A stretch of DNA of 64,000 nt from Albifimbria verrucaria (lineage: Eukaryota; Ascomycota; Sordariomycetes; Hypocreales; Stachybotryaceae): positions 372,001 to 436,000 of the forward strand of contig JAHREC010000062.1 in assembly GCA_020081605.1 (NCBI GenBank), read 5' to 3'. This document shows, one piece after another, positions 22,590 through 33,936 of this stretch. The translations under genes and the position numbers were made by a program. The stretch's first letter is position 1; the number at the start of each line of letters is the position of its first letter. The notes below the pieces were generated by a model. It was given only the letters and a program-made list of their open reading frames with translations, was not told the DNA's origin and searched no databases.

Positions 22590-23691
22590 ATGAGTGTTGC
22601 GGGATCATATCAGGTCAGTGTGCCGGTGGCGAAGCCAAGTACACAACCACAGCAGAAAGCCTCTAAAACTCAAGCGGTATCTCCGGCCATCTCTCTTATT
22701 GCCGGGGCATTGGGTGGTGCTACAGAAGCAACAGTTACTGTACGTTACCCTTATCAATGTTGTGTGATACGTCGTGTTAACAAATCTCAGTACCCATTCG
22801 AGTTTGCGAAAACACGAGCTCAGCTAAACCCAGGCAACTCCGCCAAAAATGTCTCTGTTAGCAAGAATCCGTTTACGGTTATTGCTCAAACAGCTCGCCA
22901 AGACGGCGTAAGGGCAATTTATACCGGTTGCTCAACGCTCATTTTGGTAGGATCCCAGGAAGTTACAAGTCTGAACCCTACTAACTATTTACTAGGGCAC
23001 TGCCTGTAAGGCTGGCGTGAGATTCCTCTCATTTGACGCTATCAAAAATGCTCTGGCAGACTCGGATGGCAAACTGTCTCCGGCTCGTGCCATTTTTGCC
23101 GGCATGGTCGCAGGAGCTGTTGAAAGTGTAACAGTTGTGACGCCAACAGAGCGACTGAAGACTGCGCTGTGAGTGACGCAACCCACACCTTGGAGATACG
23201 TAGGCTGACTTCCATAAAGCATTGATGATGCTCGCTCCACCCCTAGGAGATTTAACAATGGTCTGCATGCTCTTCGCGTTATTGTAGGGGAACGGGGAAT
23301 AGGAGAATTGTACCGAGGTCTCCTGTCAACAACCCTCAAACAGTCATCTACCTCTGCTGTTCGAATGGGATCATACAACATGATGAAGGAGTTTACATTG
23401 TCAAAAACTCAAGCGGACCTCAAGAACCCACTAGTAACATTCGGCTTGGGAGCGGCGGCGGGAATTATCACGGTATATGCAACTCAACCTTTTGACACAA
23501 TTAAGACGCGGTCTCAAGCTGCGAAGGGCACAACGACGCTGGGCGCGGTAACGGAGGTATGGAGAACAGGAGGCTTAAAATCATTTTGGAGTGGCAGTTC
23601 CATGCGACTAGGACGATTGGTCTTGAGCGGAGGAATTGTGTTTACAGTGTACGAGAAAGTAGTGGCTGTGTTGATCGCGGCCAAGAACTAG
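22590..23691 (+). CDS. Mitochondrial tricarboxylate (citrate) carrier, Ctp1-like
   Basis: An inner-membrane carrier of the SLC25 family with three repeats of the P-x-(D/E)-x-x-(K/R) signature: YPFEFAKTRAQL, TPTERLKTAL and QPFDTIKTRSQ. The sequence between them, including IYTGCSTLILGTACKAGVRFL, is typical of citrate transport proteins. Introns fall after EATVT, after STLIL and after LKTAL, each in frame with no breaks. The ATG at 22590 (MSVAGSYQ) fits the family start; the frame is open upstream to 22431. It is divergent from the regulator. In the Ustilago itaconate cluster a similar carrier (Mtt1) exports aconitate, so this one may deliver citrate or aconitate to a cytosolic pathway. Confidence 0.9.
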
Positions 23692-24387
23692 AATATCATG
23701 AACATAATTAAAGGATAGCGAAAAGAAGCAATTAAACTGGCATCATATTTGCAGCGATCCGTTCTGAACCTAGGCAACCCTTCTGGCGGTCCTGTCCCCA
23801 GTGCTGTTAATGATCATTTCGAGCTCACAACTGTTTGAGAATGAATTGAATATGGGTCAAAGCCAGCCATTACCCACCGCTTGGAACCAGTTTTGCTACA
23901 AGCATAACGTTAGCCATATTATAAGCTTATTTTCTTCTTTTAGGCTAGCCAATATGCAACAATCTCACACCATTATCCCCTAAGTCGATGACCAAACAAT
24001 CACTAGTGTTTACATTCACATTGCCAAGACGGCTTTACCAGTAGGAGCTCGTCATGAACATAGAATGATTCGCCAAGACTTGTTCCCGCGGGAAATAGGA
24101 GGCAGTTGACCCCACGAATTCCCTTCTTCCCCGCGTAGCATCCCCAGATTCCCCACTCCTCAAGTCTGGATTGTTGTGCCAAGCGCTCAGTCGCTGGCTT
24201 TGATACGTGTGGCTTAAGCTTAGTTTAGGTCGTTTTCTCCGCAAACCGGCTGTGAAAATATGAACGAGCATTTAAACCATGAAGCATCTGGTTATAAATT
24301 GGGACAAGTAGGTCTTGTCGCTTGTCTTGGCCACGCACATCATTTCTTGTCCTTCCAGCATTGCGCAGCAGAAGAACAAAGGTTTTC
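23692..24387. promoter_or_regulatory. Carrier 3' region and MFS promoter with TTCCCGCGGGAA
   Basis: No gene is seen. TTCCCGCGGGAA lies at 24083-24094, 294 bases before the MFS start codon. It is a perfect 12-base palindrome shared with the site at 19468-19479. I infer an operator for the cluster regulator. Confidence 0.55.
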
Positions 24388-26136
24388 ATGATGGCTGAAC
24401 ACAGGCGCGAAACGCCGGCCAACGGCAATGATCATGACCACTCGTCAATTGACGAGAAGGTTGACCCTGCCCAATGCATCGAGACAGTCACACCACCCCT
24501 GGGAGAGGGCTCCTTCATCCCGCCAGAGGAAATCCAAGCACGTTTCGACATGCTGCGAGGATTGAGTGCTGATGAAATGGCCGCTCTGAACAAGAAGGTT
24601 CTCAAGAAAGTCGACTGGCACATGATGCCCTGTGTTACTCTGATGTTTCTCATGAAGTATGTATCTCTAAATCACAGCTCGAGTGCAAGACTGACCAGAG
24701 CAGCTATCTCGACCGCATCAATGTTTCTAACGCTCGCCTGGCTGGACTTCAAGAGGATCTTCACATGTCCGACACTGTTTGGAACGCCGGCATCTCTACA
24801 TTCTACGTTGGATATCTTATTGGTCAGCTGCCTGGCAACATGATCTTGGCCAAGACAAACCCCGATGGTTCCTACCCATCACCATGTTTATGTGGAGTAT
24901 CGGTACCATCTGTATGCCCGCAATGACCAAGTAAGTTAGTCAACTCCTGTCAACTGTGACTTGCTGACAAGAGACATAGCGGTGCCGGTTTCTGCGTTGT
25001 CCGCTTCTTCATTGGACTTACCGAAGCACCATTTTTCCCTGCATTGACCTTAAGTGAGTTCCTTCACCAGCCGTCCAAGGGCGATCAGTTTTGCTAACAG
25101 TTGGCTAGTGACTTCATCATGGTATACTAAGGAGGAAAGTCCTATGCGAATGGCCATTTGGCACGCAGGAAACACCATCTCCAATATCATCTCTGGATTT
25201 CTAGCAGCCGGTATTCTCGAAAACATGGACGGCATAGCCAATCTGCACGCATGGCAGTGGTTCTTCCTTATTGAGGGCATGGTATCCATTATCATTGCTG
25301 GTGCCTCTTTCATGTTCCTTCCCGGTTGGCCTCATGATACCCGCTTCCTTACCGACCAGGAGAAGCAAATGGCCCAGTATCGCGTGCTTGTCTCGAACGG
25401 TGGTCGTGAAGAGCTGATGGGTGGAACTTGGGATGGCCTGAAGGAAGCGGCAAAGGACCCTTTCACCTGGTACTTCTGTCTCATGCACTTCGCTCTGGTA
25501 ACTGCTCAGAGCTTCAAGGATTTCCTCCCTCGGTAAGTTATCATGCAAGATATTTGGTATAGTGAAGTTTACTAACCACCCCAACAGATTATGAACACCT
25601 TTGGATTCGACAAAATGACCACATACCTTGTCCAGGCCCCACCATACGCGATTGCATATATCTGTGCTTGTTTGCTCGCGTGGTCATGTGGCCGTTTCCA
25701 GGAGTCAACCTGGCATATCATCGTTCCAATCATCTTTTCGATGGGCGGATGCGCTATGCTTATCAGTACTCTAAATGTGGGCGTTCGCTACTTCGGTCTT
25801 GTGTTGCTCATTTGCGGCACATATAACGGTCTGAATTTGCAGCTATCATGGGAAACGACTGTGGTCCCTGCTCCCCGTGCGAAGAAAGCAGCGCTTATTG
25901 CCATTGCGAACTGCATTAGCCAGTGCAGCCATTGGTTCACTCCTTACTTTTACCCTCGCAGCCAAGAGCCATACTATCGTATGGGCGGCGGTATTCTTCT
26001 CGCCGGTTGTGTACTGGTGATTGTATCGGTGGCCTTGGTGAACCTGAGAGCTCGAAGGCTAAACAAGAAGTTGGACGAAGCCGAGGGCTGGACAGCGGAC
26101 TCAGGAACACCACGGGGTTGGAGATACAAGCGGTAA
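24388..26136 (+). CDS. MFS anion:cation symporter (Dal5/Tna1-like)
   Basis: A 12-helix transporter of the ACS family, which carries organic anions such as allantoate, nicotinate and carboxylates. Family features are YLDRINVSNARLAGLQEDL, the long loop after PGWPHDTRFLTDQE, and WETTVVPAPRAKKAALIAI. There are about five exons; introns follow MFLMK, PAMT, FPALTL and FLPR. One frame break at the CCCC near 24861 turns NPRWFLP into NPDGSYP and is mended by one C. The start is MMAEHRRE at 24388. The N-terminus is charged and cytosolic. It is the last gene of the tricarboxylate group and may export the product or take up the complex; the direction cannot be read from the sequence. Confidence 0.85.
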
Positions 26137-26761
26137 AATCATCATCCTCATGAAATGGTTTATATATGATGCAAGACCTATATTTATTAGTTGAAATGAA
26201 GCCTTCTGAGTTTATGTTTGACATGAGTCTACTTGTCTGGCCCTCGTGATAATTTGCTGTTGCGTGGAATCTGTAATTATATTGGCGCAAGGTACCCGAA
26301 ACCAGACGGGTTCTAAAACAATGTTACATTCAGCCAAGAACTTGGAATCACTTGGCTCGGGGCCACATCAAATCTATTTTTATCTGGTCCTTACAACTTA
26401 CCCAGTTATTAGTCTCTCACACGAACTCCAAATCTAGACATGATTGTCGTTGCCAGCAAATGTACCAATATGCTTGAGTGAAACCGATGTGTGGATTCTA
26501 GAGGACTATGGCATTCGAAAACTCTACTGTACACCTCATACCAAATACATGAAATACAATGAAGACTAGGGCTCCAAGATGGCCCATTTGGAGCCCAAAC
26601 ACAGCTCGGCTTGCGCAGTTGATCTACGAAGCCTGAATCAAAGTTCGCAATCCTCAACCATCGTATTCGTGTCTGCCTTGCATTTCGTGGGCGTCGTATT
26701 GATCGAGACGTACTGGACATTTACCGACAAAGCCAAGTTGTGGTATCTCACTTGAATTCAA
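26137..26761. other. Convergent intergenic region; no gene
   Basis: 3' regions of the MFS transporter (plus) and the esterase (minus). A few short open frames show no recognisable content. Confidence 0.5.
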
Positions 26762-28117
26762 TCACTGGCACTGAGAGTACCCTAAGAATTTATCAGTATT
26801 GGCTTTAGGGTAAATGTCTTTTGGTTAGACTTACATTCGTTGACGAGAACGCACTTGAACGGGCTCACACACTACTTAAATATTAATGCATGGACAATTT
26901 GAGCAAGAGTTACTTGGAAAACATACCGTTGTACCACCAGTCCAGCCGTTTCCGCCACACTGCGCCCACTGAGCTTGGCTATTGTGAACTGTTAGCAAGA
27001 TAAACGTGCAGGGGTCGAGTCTGAGAATTCTCATTGAATACTTACCCAGGCCCGGGGTTAGGTACAGAAGATGACTGAGTAGGTGGCTTCGATGTCGTCG
27101 TCGCCGGGGGTGGGTTGCTGCCATCACTCTGCTACATATCAGCATGCCATTCTTGCAGACTAAAAAGGGCTCAACGCAATGAAACATACATACGATAATC
27201 CCGAACCATCGCAGATCATCAAGGCCAGCATTCTCAACACCGTGTCCGACTCCGGTGCCGTAGATGCCCTGCAGGTTAGGACCATAAATGTATTTGGTGT
27301 AAGGGCTCTTAGGGGTGTTGGGGAGGACCTGAGTGGGGTTGGAATAGCCGAAAACGCCGCTCCACTGCTTGATGGTCTCATTGTAGTTCTGGGGCCTCAG
27401 AGTGGTGTCTGCGGAGCCGTGGTAGATCTGCATCTTGGGTCTGCGGCCAGTGTATCCAGGGTACATTGCGTACACGGTCTGAGCCCACTGCTCGGGGTCT
27501 TGATAACCTTGCCCTGAGCGCAGTCGGAGTTCCATCCATTGACACTGTTGGTGAAGAAACATCCGGCAGGCACGCCAGAGTAGACAATAACTGCCTGGAA
27601 AAGATCAGGGTAAGTCGATGCGAGAATGTTCTGCAAGACGTGTTAATAACATATTCACGTTATTTCCGCAACTGAGATTTTACTCACCGACATCATGGCT
27701 CCTGAAGAGGCACCCGCAAGATAGATCTTGCTCGCATCGGCACTAAGCGAGCTGATGGCGTACTTGACCATGTTGGCAATGGAGTTGCTGTTTGCGCCGC
27801 CATCACGTGTCTGTGTTGCCTTTGATGAGACATCCCAGCATGTACCGCTGTAGGGGACTCAGGGTAGATGACGAGGAACCCATAGGTGTCAGCGAACTTG
27901 GCATAAGGAGTCGATTGGTAAAAGACTGAGCGGTGCCCTGGCAATGGTGCACGGCGACGATAACAGCAGGCTTGGCGGCCAAGTTGTTGGGCTTGTACAC
28001 GAACATCTTGGCGCCTGAAGGGTTGGCCCCGAAGTTGTTAACCTGGGAGAAAGTACCAGCCCATCCTAGCTGAAAGAAGCCAAACAGCAGAGCTGCCCAT
28101 GACAGGAAAGACACCAT
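26762..28117 (-). CDS. Secreted CE1 acetylxylan/feruloyl esterase with C-terminal CBM1
   Basis: Secreted esterase of the CE1/PHB-depolymerase type, which removes acetyl or feruloyl groups from xylan. The signal peptide is MVSFLSWAALLFGFFQLGWA. The catalytic domain has VHHCQGTAQSFYQ, the nucleophile serine in GASSGAMM, the CDAQGK-like CAQGKV site and the histidine in GTGVGHGVEN. A Thr/Ser/Pro linker (ATTTSKPPTQSSSVPNPGPG) leads to a CBM1 (QWAQCGGNGWTGGTT ... WYSQCQ) split by two introns. Breaks near 27930 (T run), 27850 (G), 27498 (C run) are each mended by one base. Deacetylation by this enzyme would help the GH10 xylanase encoded divergently 1.65 kb away. CE1 acetylxylan esterase is the best match; feruloyl esterase is the alternative. 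Confidence 0.85.
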
Positions 28118-29769
28118 CTTGACGTTGTGCAGTTTGACTATGGCGTTGAGGTGCGAGATGGCAAGCCTTGCTCAATTGATGTCTGCCAAAGAGATGCCAT
28201 TTTATTTTATTATTTTCCCCCTCACAATCGACGAACACCTCTTCTGGCAATGGATCTACTGTGGGTTCTGTTCCACACAAACATGTAATATGCCGGAAGT
28301 TCCTTGTTGCATGGCTGTGGAAAGTGAACACACACCTTCCGCCATCCTCTTTGGGACACTGCGGAGCCCCGGCAACAATAGCCGACCAAACAGATGAAGC
28401 GCATGATTCGAATTCGGCGGACTCTGGTGGGTGTGATTCGACGGAATAAGTTGGGGTCGTGGGGTACGATTCAACCGGCAGATTCCCAGCATGCATCCGG
28501 ACTTGATTTGAGCGCGTAGGGATCGGACGAAAGGGCCACTGCCCAGTGGGCGGATCCAGAAAGCACGTGGACACGGGAACATATAGATCCGGTACAGATC
28601 TGAAGGTTGTAGGTGATTGAGGAGGCTCAAGTTGGTATGTTTTGTGTCCATTGCGTGGACGAACTCTGAGCCAACCATCTGGATGAGACTTGGCGTCCCG
28701 GGCTTTTGGAATCTAGGCCATCAAGGATGCCTTACCAGAGGGGTCGAGTGACAGTTCAAGGCGTATCGCACACTAGCTTCGACCAGCACAGACAAGGTGG
28801 TCGCTAGTCAATGCGAGACCAGGGTCTATCACTAACGCTACACGTGCGGCAATGCGCTCAAATCTTTGAAACGCCCATTAATTAGCCGCAATCTAGCGCG
28901 ACTCATCGCCCTGTCCATGAGGCATGATGAGCCCGAGGCTAGAGGAGTGGCTAGTGCCGCGAAATAATTGCCATCAACAGGAGGGGACGAATGAAGTCAT
29001 TGGGCGAATGATGGAATTCGAACGGCTCAGTCATACAGAGCACGGCACATCCCGTTATTACTCACCCCAAGAGACGAATTGCCGATAAGTCCTGTGGGAA
29101 ACGCGTCCCACAATATCTTCCATGGTGCCTGACAGGTGTTTTCCCTCCACTTGGAAGTAATGTAAGCTGGTAATTACTCGGGACGCTTGACACTTGTGGT
29201 CGTATTGTGTGGGGAAGAGCAGGGTGGCGTCCGGTTGTTGTTGTTACTGAGAGTTCTGTTCGCTTGAGGGACCCGAAGGCATGAGTTCTGACGATGCCAT
29301 ATCTGGCGCGGAGCCAGGGATGTGGCTGATGTGTGGTTTGCACGTTCCAAATAGCATGGTCCCATTCCACCTTTGGAGGTTCAGTCTAGAATACATTGCA
29401 TCTAGGTGATTCAGTGTCTGTGTCTTTGTGTTACGTTCATTCAATGATGGTCTCCCGTGGTTTCGCTGACGAGGGTTGTGCTCCATTTCATGACAGACAT
29501 CTTTAGGGTATGGTGGAGGAGTTGCTAGCACCAAGTGACGGATATGACGGCCGCTCTTAGAAGATCTAGAACTTTAGTCAATAGATGTAATTTCCAGTTC
29601 CCATGCCTTCTCCACTAAATGCATTCGATGTTGCATGATATGAACTGTTCTAGAAGATTACACATAACTATAGTCAACGATCAACAAATATAAAAGTCTC
29701 CTACGAGTTCCATACCCACCAATCTACCATTCAACGGGTCTAGGTATAATTCCTACCTTTTGTTGCAAG
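28118..29769. promoter_or_regulatory. Divergent promoter of esterase and xylanase, with GGCTAR sites
   Basis: This long spacer separates two hemicellulase genes. GGCTAA on the minus strand (28882-28887) and GGCTAG at 28937-28942 and 28949-28954 match the GGCTAR core bound by XlnR-type xylanase regulators. TATAAAAG at 29689-29696 lies about 75 bases before the xylanase ATG. A 178-codon minus frame at 28038-28574 has some protein-like character but no known domain; I do not call it a gene. Confidence 0.55.
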
Positions 29770-30944
29770 ATGGTTAGTTTCAAAGCTGCTCTGCTTGCTC
29801 TTGCCGCAGCCGGCACCGCTTCCGCGGATGGCCTTCACACCCGTGCCAAGGGTGTTGGCCGATACTGGGGAACAGCAGTAAACCCCAGTGTCATGAACGA
29901 CGCCCCATCTTGGTCCATCGGACGAAACAAGGAAGATTTCGGCGCTTACACGTGCGAGAACGAAATGAAGTTTGACGCTCTCGAGCGATCCCGTGGGGTA
30001 TTCACCTACGGAGATGCCGACAAAATTGTTCAAGCTGCTCAGCAAAACGGGCAATTTATGCGCTGTCACACACTTGTATGGTATGCTCAGGTTCCTAGCT
30101 GGGTTGCCAACGGCAATTTTAACAATGCAACACTTATCTCCATTATGAAAAACCACATTGCCAATGTTGTGGGTCATTTCAAGGGCAAGTGTACCCATTG
30201 GGATGTCGTCAATGAGGCTTTGTCAGAGAACGGTCAACTTCGACCTGCAAGTGAGACTGTTTGGGGTCGCACTATTGGGCCGGCCTACATTCCTATTGCT
30301 TTTGCCGCTGCCGCTGCAGCCGACCCAGCAGCAAAGCTTTACTACAACGATTACAACTGTGACAGGCCCGGTCCTAAATCCACTGGAGCCCAGAACCTGA
30401 TCCGCATGGTCAAAGCATATGGCGCACCCATCCACGGCATGGGTCTCCAAGGGCACATGACCACTGGTCAGGTCGGATCACAGGCCAATCTTATCTCTAA
30501 CCTCAATGCTTTCACATCTCTTGGGGTCGATGTTGCCTACACAGAGTTGGATATCGCGACTCCCTCGAACAACCCGAATTTCCAGCAGCAGGCTTTAGAC
30601 TACGCGACAGTTGTTGGAGCCTGCAAGGCTGTGGCTCGCTGTGTCGGTATCACCGCTTGGGGATTCACGGATAAACACACTTGGATCAAAAACAGTTATC
30701 CTCTTATTTGGGACACAAGTCTCCAGAAGAAGGCTGCATACAACGCAATCATCAACGCCTGGGGAACTGGCTCAAACAATCCTCTCCCGACTAGCACCAC
30801 TTCTACTCGCGGTCCTGCTGTTTCTACAGGAAGCACCTGCTCCCTCTCTATGGCCAATGTGGTGGAAGCAACTGGACTGGTCCTAAATGCTGCCAGCAGG
30901 GCACATGCAAGTCCAGCAATGATTGGTACTCTCAGTGCTTGTGA
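29770..30944 (+). CDS. Secreted GH10 endo-1,4-beta-xylanase with C-terminal CBM1
   Basis: Cleaves beta-1,4-xylan backbones outside the cell. It has a signal peptide ([19 protein letters not shown]) and a GH10 barrel with [22 protein letters not shown], the acid/base glutamate in WDVVNEAL, the nucleophile glutamate in [10 protein letters not shown] and WGFTDKHTW. The linker is Ser/Thr/Pro-rich. The CBM1 follows in a shifted frame ([19 protein letters not shown] to WYSQCL) and ends at the TGA at 30942-30944. One C missing from the run near 30842-30845 explains the shift. Without the repair the frame runs on to a poly-A tract at 31059, an implausible end. No intron is seen. It is paired with the divergent esterase. 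Confidence 0.9.
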
Positions 30945-32120
30945 ACAACGTCGGCTTCATAATTGGCAAGTTTCCTGTATATGTTTCAAGATCGCGAACA
31001 AGGTCTGGGGTTTCGGCAGAACTTTTGAAAAAAACAAAAAAAAAAAAAAAAAAGTATAATATTACACGTTCGTAAGATGTGGATTGGCCAGTGTTTCCGA
31101 AGCAAAAGGATGTGAAGATTTGTTCACCGTGGTGGCCAATGATGAGTGCTTACTTACCTCTTGATTACTGGCCTCGAGGATATATAAGCGCTTATCCTAC
31201 GGGAATCCTACCTATTTGCTTGTGGACATACTATATGGCTAATAGTATGCATTCCGTGTCCGACCATACGGTATTCAGATAACCGTGTGTATGCTTGTAA
31301 TGTGGGTTTATCGGTCTTGGCCGTGCCCAACTTCAACGCAGTTTCTATGCTTACATAAAATGATAAAAATAAGCGAATATAGAAATGCACGTGAATACGT
31401 CATGGGAATCCATTCCTAGTTCCAGTCTTCGGGACCTTCGGTTCATCAATAAGTCCCTTGTCAGTTCGCCACGTTTCTGTGGTTATGCATGGACTAACAT
31501 CTAACCATAAGAGGTGGATCATTACCGACCATGACTCAATAATGCTTGACTCGTTACCATGGATCAAATGTGCTGTGAATTCGGGACCCTTACTGAAAGG
31601 TAGGTCAAATCACTAGCAATTAATTCTAAGGGATCACTAGAAATGAATCATCATCAATTTAGTAAGGACTATCGCACGGGCGCAATCTACTGTGGCAAAC
31701 TTAATTAGCTCTTAGGTAAAGATCCGAGATCTAGGAAGATCCACTTTAGTGCTGGATCGAATTTATCGCACTACATCAATCCTACGAGATCCAGGGTCGT
31801 CTGATGATGTATTACTTGAGAGACGAAGTGGTTCCCTTTATGTACCAATGATTCGGGTCGTCTTAGTCCCACCCTAGACGGGTGCTATGAAGATTTGCGA
31901 GTCGTTTAGAAGCTCGGTATTTGGAAACTCCTACGGCGACTGTGTAGGTGTCATACTCATGACGTAGACTGACCCAGCCAGAGCAATGATGCTGTATTGT
32001 GCTATTTGGCTTGTTTGTATGCCGATAGAAGAATAAAAACTTTGATCATATCCCATGAGTTTTCGCAGATACCCATTGGCTTCTTCCTTCAACCAGTAAC
32101 CTTATTCCGTCTCTTGAAGA
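30945..32120. other. No gene; poly-A tract
   Basis: An A-rich run of about 30 bases lies at 31023-31053, just after the xylanase. The rest has only short frames. TATA-like words near 31180 have no linked gene. Nothing further is supportable. Confidence 0.5.
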
Positions 32121-33936
32121 ATGAAGGATCTTCTTCGGGACACTGTTTTCAGCCACACTCTTCGAGTGTTGACGGGTGGCCGGATATTCAAGTACCCTGA
32201 GGAAGAGGATACGTCGTTATGGAAACGATACGTTCATTCTGAGAAGTCGGGCCACATGGCTCGTCATGGCCAACCTCAACCTCCAGCACAGGATGAAGCG
32301 AGCGATGACGGCCAAGATACCGACCGATCGCGACGCTCGAAATGGAAAGACGATGAACAACCCATCAACCAGGCAAGCGGACAACCAATTGATAAGGAAA
32401 AGGGCAAAGACGTCTTCATTGTCGATTGGTATGGGCCTGATGACCCCGAGGTGAGTGCATCAATTTTCCACTCCATAATGACCCAAGAGGGAAATGCTAA
32501 GAGAAACTAGAATCCTCGGAATTGGTCACGAATGAAGAGGTTCTTTGTGACTTTCGAGATATGTCTATTGACGTTTTCTGTCTACATTGGATCCGCGATT
32601 TATTCTGCTGGTATCATGGATGTCACCATGGTATTCGGCGTTTCTGAAGTAGCAGCTACTCTTGGCCTCACCTTGTTTGTAGCTGGATATGGACTTGGCC
32701 CTATGGTTTGGTCACCGATGTCTGAAATACCACAGATTGGTCGGAATCCAGTATACATATTGACCCTGATCCTCTTTGTGGTTCTGCAAGTACCAACTGC
32801 ACTTGCTACCAACTTCGGAATGCTTCTTGCCTTCCGATTCATCACAGGCTTTGTTGGCTCACCAGCACTCGCGACAGGTGGAGCTTCTATTGGGGATATG
32901 TATCGGCCGCAAAAAGAGCTTACGGCCTTGCTGTATGGGGTGTAGGAGCTATCAGTGGACCTGCTCTCGGCCCATTAGTGGGAGGTTTCGCGGCAGAAAA
33001 GAAGGGATGGACTTGGACAATCTGGGAGCTGATGTGGCTCTCGGGTTTTACGCTGGTCCTACTCATCTTTTTCCTCCCGAAACATCGTCCGCTAATATCC
33101 TATATCGTCGGAGCCGCCGCCTGCGGAAGCTGACGGGAAACGAAAAACTCATCTGTGAAGCAGAGCTTGCTGGACAGGACCAATCCTTCAAAGACATTGC
33201 TATCATGACCTTACTTAGGCCGTTCCAACTTACTTTTGGGGAGCCTATCGTTTTCGCCTTGGATCTCTACATTGCTCTGATTTACGGCCTTCTCTACATA
33301 TGGTTCGAATCATTCCCTTGGTGTTTGTCCAAATATATGGATTTTCTCTGGGATTGAGCGGCCTCGCTTTCCTCGGACTTCTCATCGCAGCTTTCATTGT
33401 TCTTCCCCTTATTGCTGGTATCAGTACAAATACATCGAACCCAAGTTTAACGAGAACGGCGAACTCAAACCAGAGTGGCGACTACCTCCATCTTTTATCG
33501 GAGCTTTCTGCATTCCTGTGTGTTTGTTTTGGTTCGGCTGGTCCTCACGACCGGATGTTCACTGGATTGTCCCTATTATTGGTACCGGCTGGTTCACAAT
33601 TGGAGCCTTCCTGCTCTTCAATTCTGTCCTCAATTATTTAAGCGATGCCTATCCGGAATATGCGGCGTCTGTCCTGGCCGGAAATGATTTCTTCAGGAGC
33701 GCACTTGGTGCAGGCTTTGTGAGTTATTGTCTGTAATTGTTTCATGAAACCGGTGGCTGACAACAGATCTTCAACAGCCCCTTTTCGCTCGCGCAATGTA
33801 CACTAACCTCGGTGTCAACTGGGCAAGTTCTACACTAGCTTTTATCTCTATTGCCTTCATTCCAATCCCTTTCATACTATTCAAATGGGGTGATAAATTA
33901 CGACGGAAAAGCAAACATGCTCGACATGATTTATAA
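32121..33936 (+). CDS. MFS drug/polyamine:H+ antiporter, DHA1 type
   Basis: A 12-helix exporter of the TPO1/FLU1-like DHA1 group, which removes polyamines, antifungals or metabolites. The N-terminus is long, charged and cytosolic (KDLLRDTVFSHTLRVLTGGR). The core signatures are NPRNWSRMKR, the G-rich motif in LFVAGYGLGPMVWSP, and the cavity segment AYGLAVWGVGAISGPALGP. Later come PPSFIGAFCIPVCLFWFGW and PLFARAMYTNLGVNW. Introns lie at about 32451-32510 and 33719-33777. Breaks near 32918 (A run), 33076 (C), 33324 (C) and 33418 (G) are each mended by one base. It is not next to an obvious pathway; the RTA1 gene downstream may share a stress-resistance role. Confidence 0.85.

Noticed and set aside
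26876..27562. Long open frames on both strands across the esterase, such as 27179-27517 plus
   Set aside because: They are shadows of the CE1 esterase, whose domain order, signal peptide and CBM1 are clear on the minus strand.
28038..28574. 178-codon minus frame upstream of the esterase
   Set aside because: It has some cysteines and protein-like composition, but no known domain or gene structure, and it overlaps the esterase 5' end. Kept only as a note in the spacer.
29740..30198. 152-codon minus-strand frame opposite the xylanase
   Set aside because: It lies antisense to conserved GH10 motifs and has no domain of its own.
30842..31059. Xylanase extending to 31059 through the poly-A tract
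   Set aside because: The shifted frame encodes a perfect CBM1 with its own stop at 30942, so the longer frame is an artefact of a missing C.
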